Shown piece by piece: positions 60,322-64,000 of a stretch of 64,000 bases of DNA. A model generated the notes under the pieces. It was not told where the DNA came from. It saw only the letters and a list, made by a program, of their open reading frames with translations, and did no database searches. Position 1 is the stretch's first letter; every line of letters begins with the position of its first letter. This DNA comes from Capitella teleta (lineage: Eukaryota > Annelida > Polychaeta > Capitellidae): NCBI GenBank assembly GCA_000328365.1, contig KB302777.1, positions 9,641-73,640 of the forward strand, in the 5' to 3' direction. The translations under genes were made by a program, and so were the position numbers.

Positions 60322-63300
60322 CTGTAGCAGCAAGCATATCAACGAATGTTTCATGCAGTGGCCGTGGGACACAAAATATCATTTCAACACGTTCTGATCA
60401 GTTTAACGTACGTGCGTACCTACCGATTTGCCCTATAACTACCCTCACCCAAGGGTTGTCTAGTGCTGCATGCCTGTGGGTCGCACCCCTAATCACATAA
60501 TTTCGGTATTGCACCACCCCATCCCCTCCCGTGGCGAACGAGCGGTCGTCGCCCCGTTGCTTCATCAAATGTCCAAAGTCAACACCCCCGGACACTTCAT
60601 CGCTTTCTATGTGGTCTTTACTGTGAGGTCAATGTCCCCTGGATTCAAGGACCGCATCTGGCAGCTGAGGCTGGCTGCTGACAGCACAACAAAGACATTT
60701 GGCAGCTGAAATTTCTCAAAAGAAAAACACCGAGTCGGGCTCTTCCCGTGCCAGACATATTCAAATGCGGCTAATGGCTACTTCTGCATAGCCAACCTAC
60801 GACCCTGTGACACTGAACCTTGTTGCAATTACACAATACAATCAGTGCACGCAAGTGTCATTGTGTACTCGGGTCTCTGTCCCGTGAATCCAGACCTCTG
60901 TGATTTCTTTATACAGGGACAAATCACACGGTGAGTAATTACTTGGCATTGCCTCAGGTTGTATTTCGCAGGTGATAAGATGATGACGCAGTGAGCACCC
61001 ACAATGAGGATTTATCCAATTCCCTTGAGCGAGACGACTCTCTTCCAATTAACGGGTTGTCTGAATAGTTCTGCGTTTTGCAGTACAGGCACTGACACAA
61101 AGGTTGCGTGCCGACCGAAATGGAAGCGCTGCCCCAACCACGAACCAAGAAGTGTATAAAATTTCGTCCCCTGAGAAGAGAACCCGAGGTCACAAAAGGG
61201 GCGTTCGTTCATGGTGCTGTTGGGGAGAATCAAAAGGCAATATCATGCAACACAACAGAGCCATCTATTTTGAAGCTCGCAAGTATGTTCTGTTGCCGAG
61301 GTCAGCCTTTTGTATGAGAAATGTTCTGCGCTCAGTGCAATGGTCATGGCTGATTCTTGAATTATGCAGCAGCTCGGGTGAACCGACAGACATTTGCTGA
61401 GGCATGCTTTCCTCCAGGTCGCAAAGGTCGCATAAAAAGTGTGAGTGACACTCTCAATGTTTGTTCAATAATTGACCCATATAAATGACATCGACATTCA
61501 AACAGGCTATTGTGGTTTAAATGTAATTGAACACGCTTCGAAAGTGATGAATGCATCTCCGTTAAGGGAAGTAAACTGCCAAGATATCCAGGAAAACAAC
61601 CAGGAAACAGCATCAACGCAAGTCAATTAGACGACATCCACAATTCATGAAGCGAAATAGATGGAATTTTTTCTTATTCTTCTGCTGTTGGCTCTATTCT
61701 CCCAAGATACTAAAGTCACTTGTTGGCGAACACGTGCTACTCGTAAATATATACTACAGCAAACATGCATGCAATTTCGTGGCAATATCTGTGACTGTGA
61801 ATAAACGGGTATTGGTTGACGTTACTCCGCTCCGTGTAGAGAGAGATTTATCTGAGTTGGAAGACGATTACACTGAGATGAAGCATTGACCTGTCCCTCG
61901 ACGACCAGACCATCAGGGCAGCCGAGCGGCAACACGGGGCCTGCGTTGTGTTCAAAGAAGAAGTCAGGATAGGGCGAGGCAATTCCTTCTATGCAATCTG
62001 AGACAGACAATCGGCGCAAAAGGGATTGCAACACGAGAGTTGAGGCATGCTAGGTGCGTGATGGCCATAGCACTGCGTTAATCAATTGAATCAATCATAC
62101 CGCAGCGTAGAAATTACAACACTTTTGACCCGAAGATTAATTCCAATGCGAAAAATGTTAAGGACACACCGAGTGATGCATGGCTACTGAGAGATTCGAT
62201 GCGTTGCGTATGTCGCTACAAAGCAACCCACTGATGGATATGGCCATAAGGGTGGAGGGCATTCAGAATAGGAGCTCTGTTGTATATCATAAAACGTATA
62301 CCTGCCAAGCGGAGATATAGCAACAGAGCTCTTTTCTCGGTCGATTCCAGCAGAAATATATAGCAAGAGGTGCCAGCGTCATCACCGAACAGAAAAGCCG
62401 GTTGCAGTGGAGGATCATCCATATTGGATAACGTATTATATGCGCTTGCCATTTGTTTAGCGACTGCTGATGAGGGACAATTGCTATACCAGAAGAAATT
62501 CATTAATAGCTATGGATACAAATGGCTTTGGTTGATGTGGCATGGCATGAAAATTCATGAGCAGAAGGAGTTTTACGGACCCATTAGATGCTTTAGTATG
62601 ACAATTATAGAGAGCCCTACGATACGGTGACTTCCGGTTTAGGAGGCCAGTGTCTTCTCAGATGACCGGAGTCTTATCAGAGACACTTGTAACGCGAGCC
62701 TTCCATTAATGCCACATTAGTGTGTCCATATTTTTGCTGTTGCTGATTTTATTCTTTAAGCTATATACATATTATATAATATGTATATACGAGAAGGTCA
62801 GAATGTGTAGTTAATACCGAGCTTTCTTTTTTTTGTTGTACCAGAGGAGCCGAGTAACGCGCTTAAATACAAATGCGAGTCGGACGGAATAAAAGTCCGC
62901 TATAGCTGGCAGCAATGGTTTGTGTACAGGTGTGTTCAGGTTTGCACAATTATAATTACGGATAACTGCAGCAATATAATTAGTATTCGTCATATACATA
63001 ATTCGACAATCAATGGCTTACACGAAGTTATAATCACAGTGAAATTTCTTTTCATATCATGTATACAGGCCTACATCATAGCTAGTACTCTTTGGCGATT
63101 CGATGTACAACTTGTCCTTAAACCAAATTATTAATAAGTTAATCATGGGGAATATCTTAAATAACGCCATGCACGTTAGGCTCCAATGCAGCAGCTACAA
63201 ATCTAGTCAACTACCTTAGTTATGCAATTAACCTGACAGAGAAGCTTATTTATTGCCATACAAAGGCAGCGTCACTCTGGAATAAGGCAATTTACAGAGG

Positions 63301-64000
63301 GGCATGTCCCTAGGTTTCAGTCAACTGCATGCAAATGTCAATGGCTGTTGTAATGCTAGCGAAGCCTGCGTTAAGACAGCTGCTAATTGGGATGATCAAA
63401 TGCAGGTGCCCTACATTGCATGAAGGACGAGTCACCCAATGCAACCCTTGTACTCATAAAGGTGCTATGTAGGACCTTTGCGAGGAAGAAGTGAAGTGGT
63501 GATGTATATTAATTGCATGGACCAAACGCCGACTAGTTTCACGAGATGGAACAAATGCAGAATTTCTTGGCTTAACGTATGGCAAAACCAACGTATAATA
63601 GTTACCAGCTATGGGAAGGCTGTTTGCCAATGTATTTGCCTCTAAAGGAGCTGCAATATCAACGTTATTCGCAGGGAGGAAAACAACACGCGAGCTGCGA
63701 GAGTAATTAAGATCTGCTATTAGATAAGCTTATCCGTTGCATAACAATGAAAACATATGAACTTTGCGAACGGAATGCTCGCCATGACATCACCAAAGGC
63801 AGGCCACCGCGAGACAATATTATATGATGATAATGATTGTACTTGGAATAGTTTATTTGCTCCTGGCATAGAAATATAGCTCATTATTAATCTCCACGAC
63901 TGTTCTAATTCAAATATATACATGTAATAGAGAAAATTAGGACTATGACGGTTACCCAGATTCAGTGAATTGAATATACTGCAGCGTCTTTATTTTCAAC
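60322..64000. other. Intergenic, no confident gene
   Basis: A GC-richer patch at 60470-60720 is open on both strands (80 codons on plus; about 60 on minus ending at a possible donor near 60435), without recognisable similarity. The rest is AT-rich and unassigned. Confidence 0.4.

Noticed and set aside
60470-60709. 80-codon plus-strand frame with GHFIAFYVVFTVRS
   Set aside because: Composition is coding-like, but a minus-strand frame is equally plausible over the same bases and neither matches a known family, so I left it as unassigned.

Overview
This is animal nuclear DNA: AT-rich, with spliced genes (GT-AG introns, one GC-AG), tRNA-derived SINEs, LINE 3' ends, DNA-transposon remains and long microsatellites. 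The gene set (DEG/ENaC channel, ionotropic glutamate receptor, Reeler protein, FYVE-WD40 protein, RBX2 RING protein) fits a metazoan, probably a marine invertebrate. I cannot resolve the phylum. Many introns fall in a tight class of about 48-66 bp, beside others of 1-5 kb.

Layout. 1-2850: intergenic, with a SINE. 2852-3562 (-): complete Reeler-domain secreted protein. 5138-6963 (+): secreted PAN-like / Thr-rich / propeller-like protein. 9778-14354 (+): small acyl-carrier-protein-like protein that lacks the phosphopantetheine serine and has a first coding exon consisting only of ATG. 15078-21896 (-): full-length WDFY1/2-type FYVE-WD40 protein in 11 exons; its 5 kb first intron is a transposon nest, and three CACGTG palindromes lie just upstream of its start. 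22090-36030: an accessory block with a hAT remnant, a TIR element carrying LINE sequence, a broken envelope-bearing Ty3/gypsy relic, and a 181-bp satellite split by a LINE. 37106-37991 (+): MBLAC1-type metallo-beta-lactamase protein. 38700-40790 (-): LINE. 40941-43430 (+): RNF7/RBX2. 44507-53768 (+): DEG/ENaC channel with about 490 extra extracellular residues plus a 12-copy Glu/His decapeptide array. 55198-57789 (+): divergent ionotropic glutamate receptor without an amino-terminal domain. 57950-64000: no confident gene.

The genes do not form one pathway. The channel and the receptor lie 1.4 kb apart in the same orientation and both encode cation-channel folds. WDFY (endosomal PI3P reader) and RBX2 (cullin E3 RING subunit) are housekeeping. 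The strongest candidates for undescribed biology are the enlarged ENaC channel and the serine-less ACP-like protein. For the seven main gene models the exon phases add up to a whole number of codons with a terminal stop.
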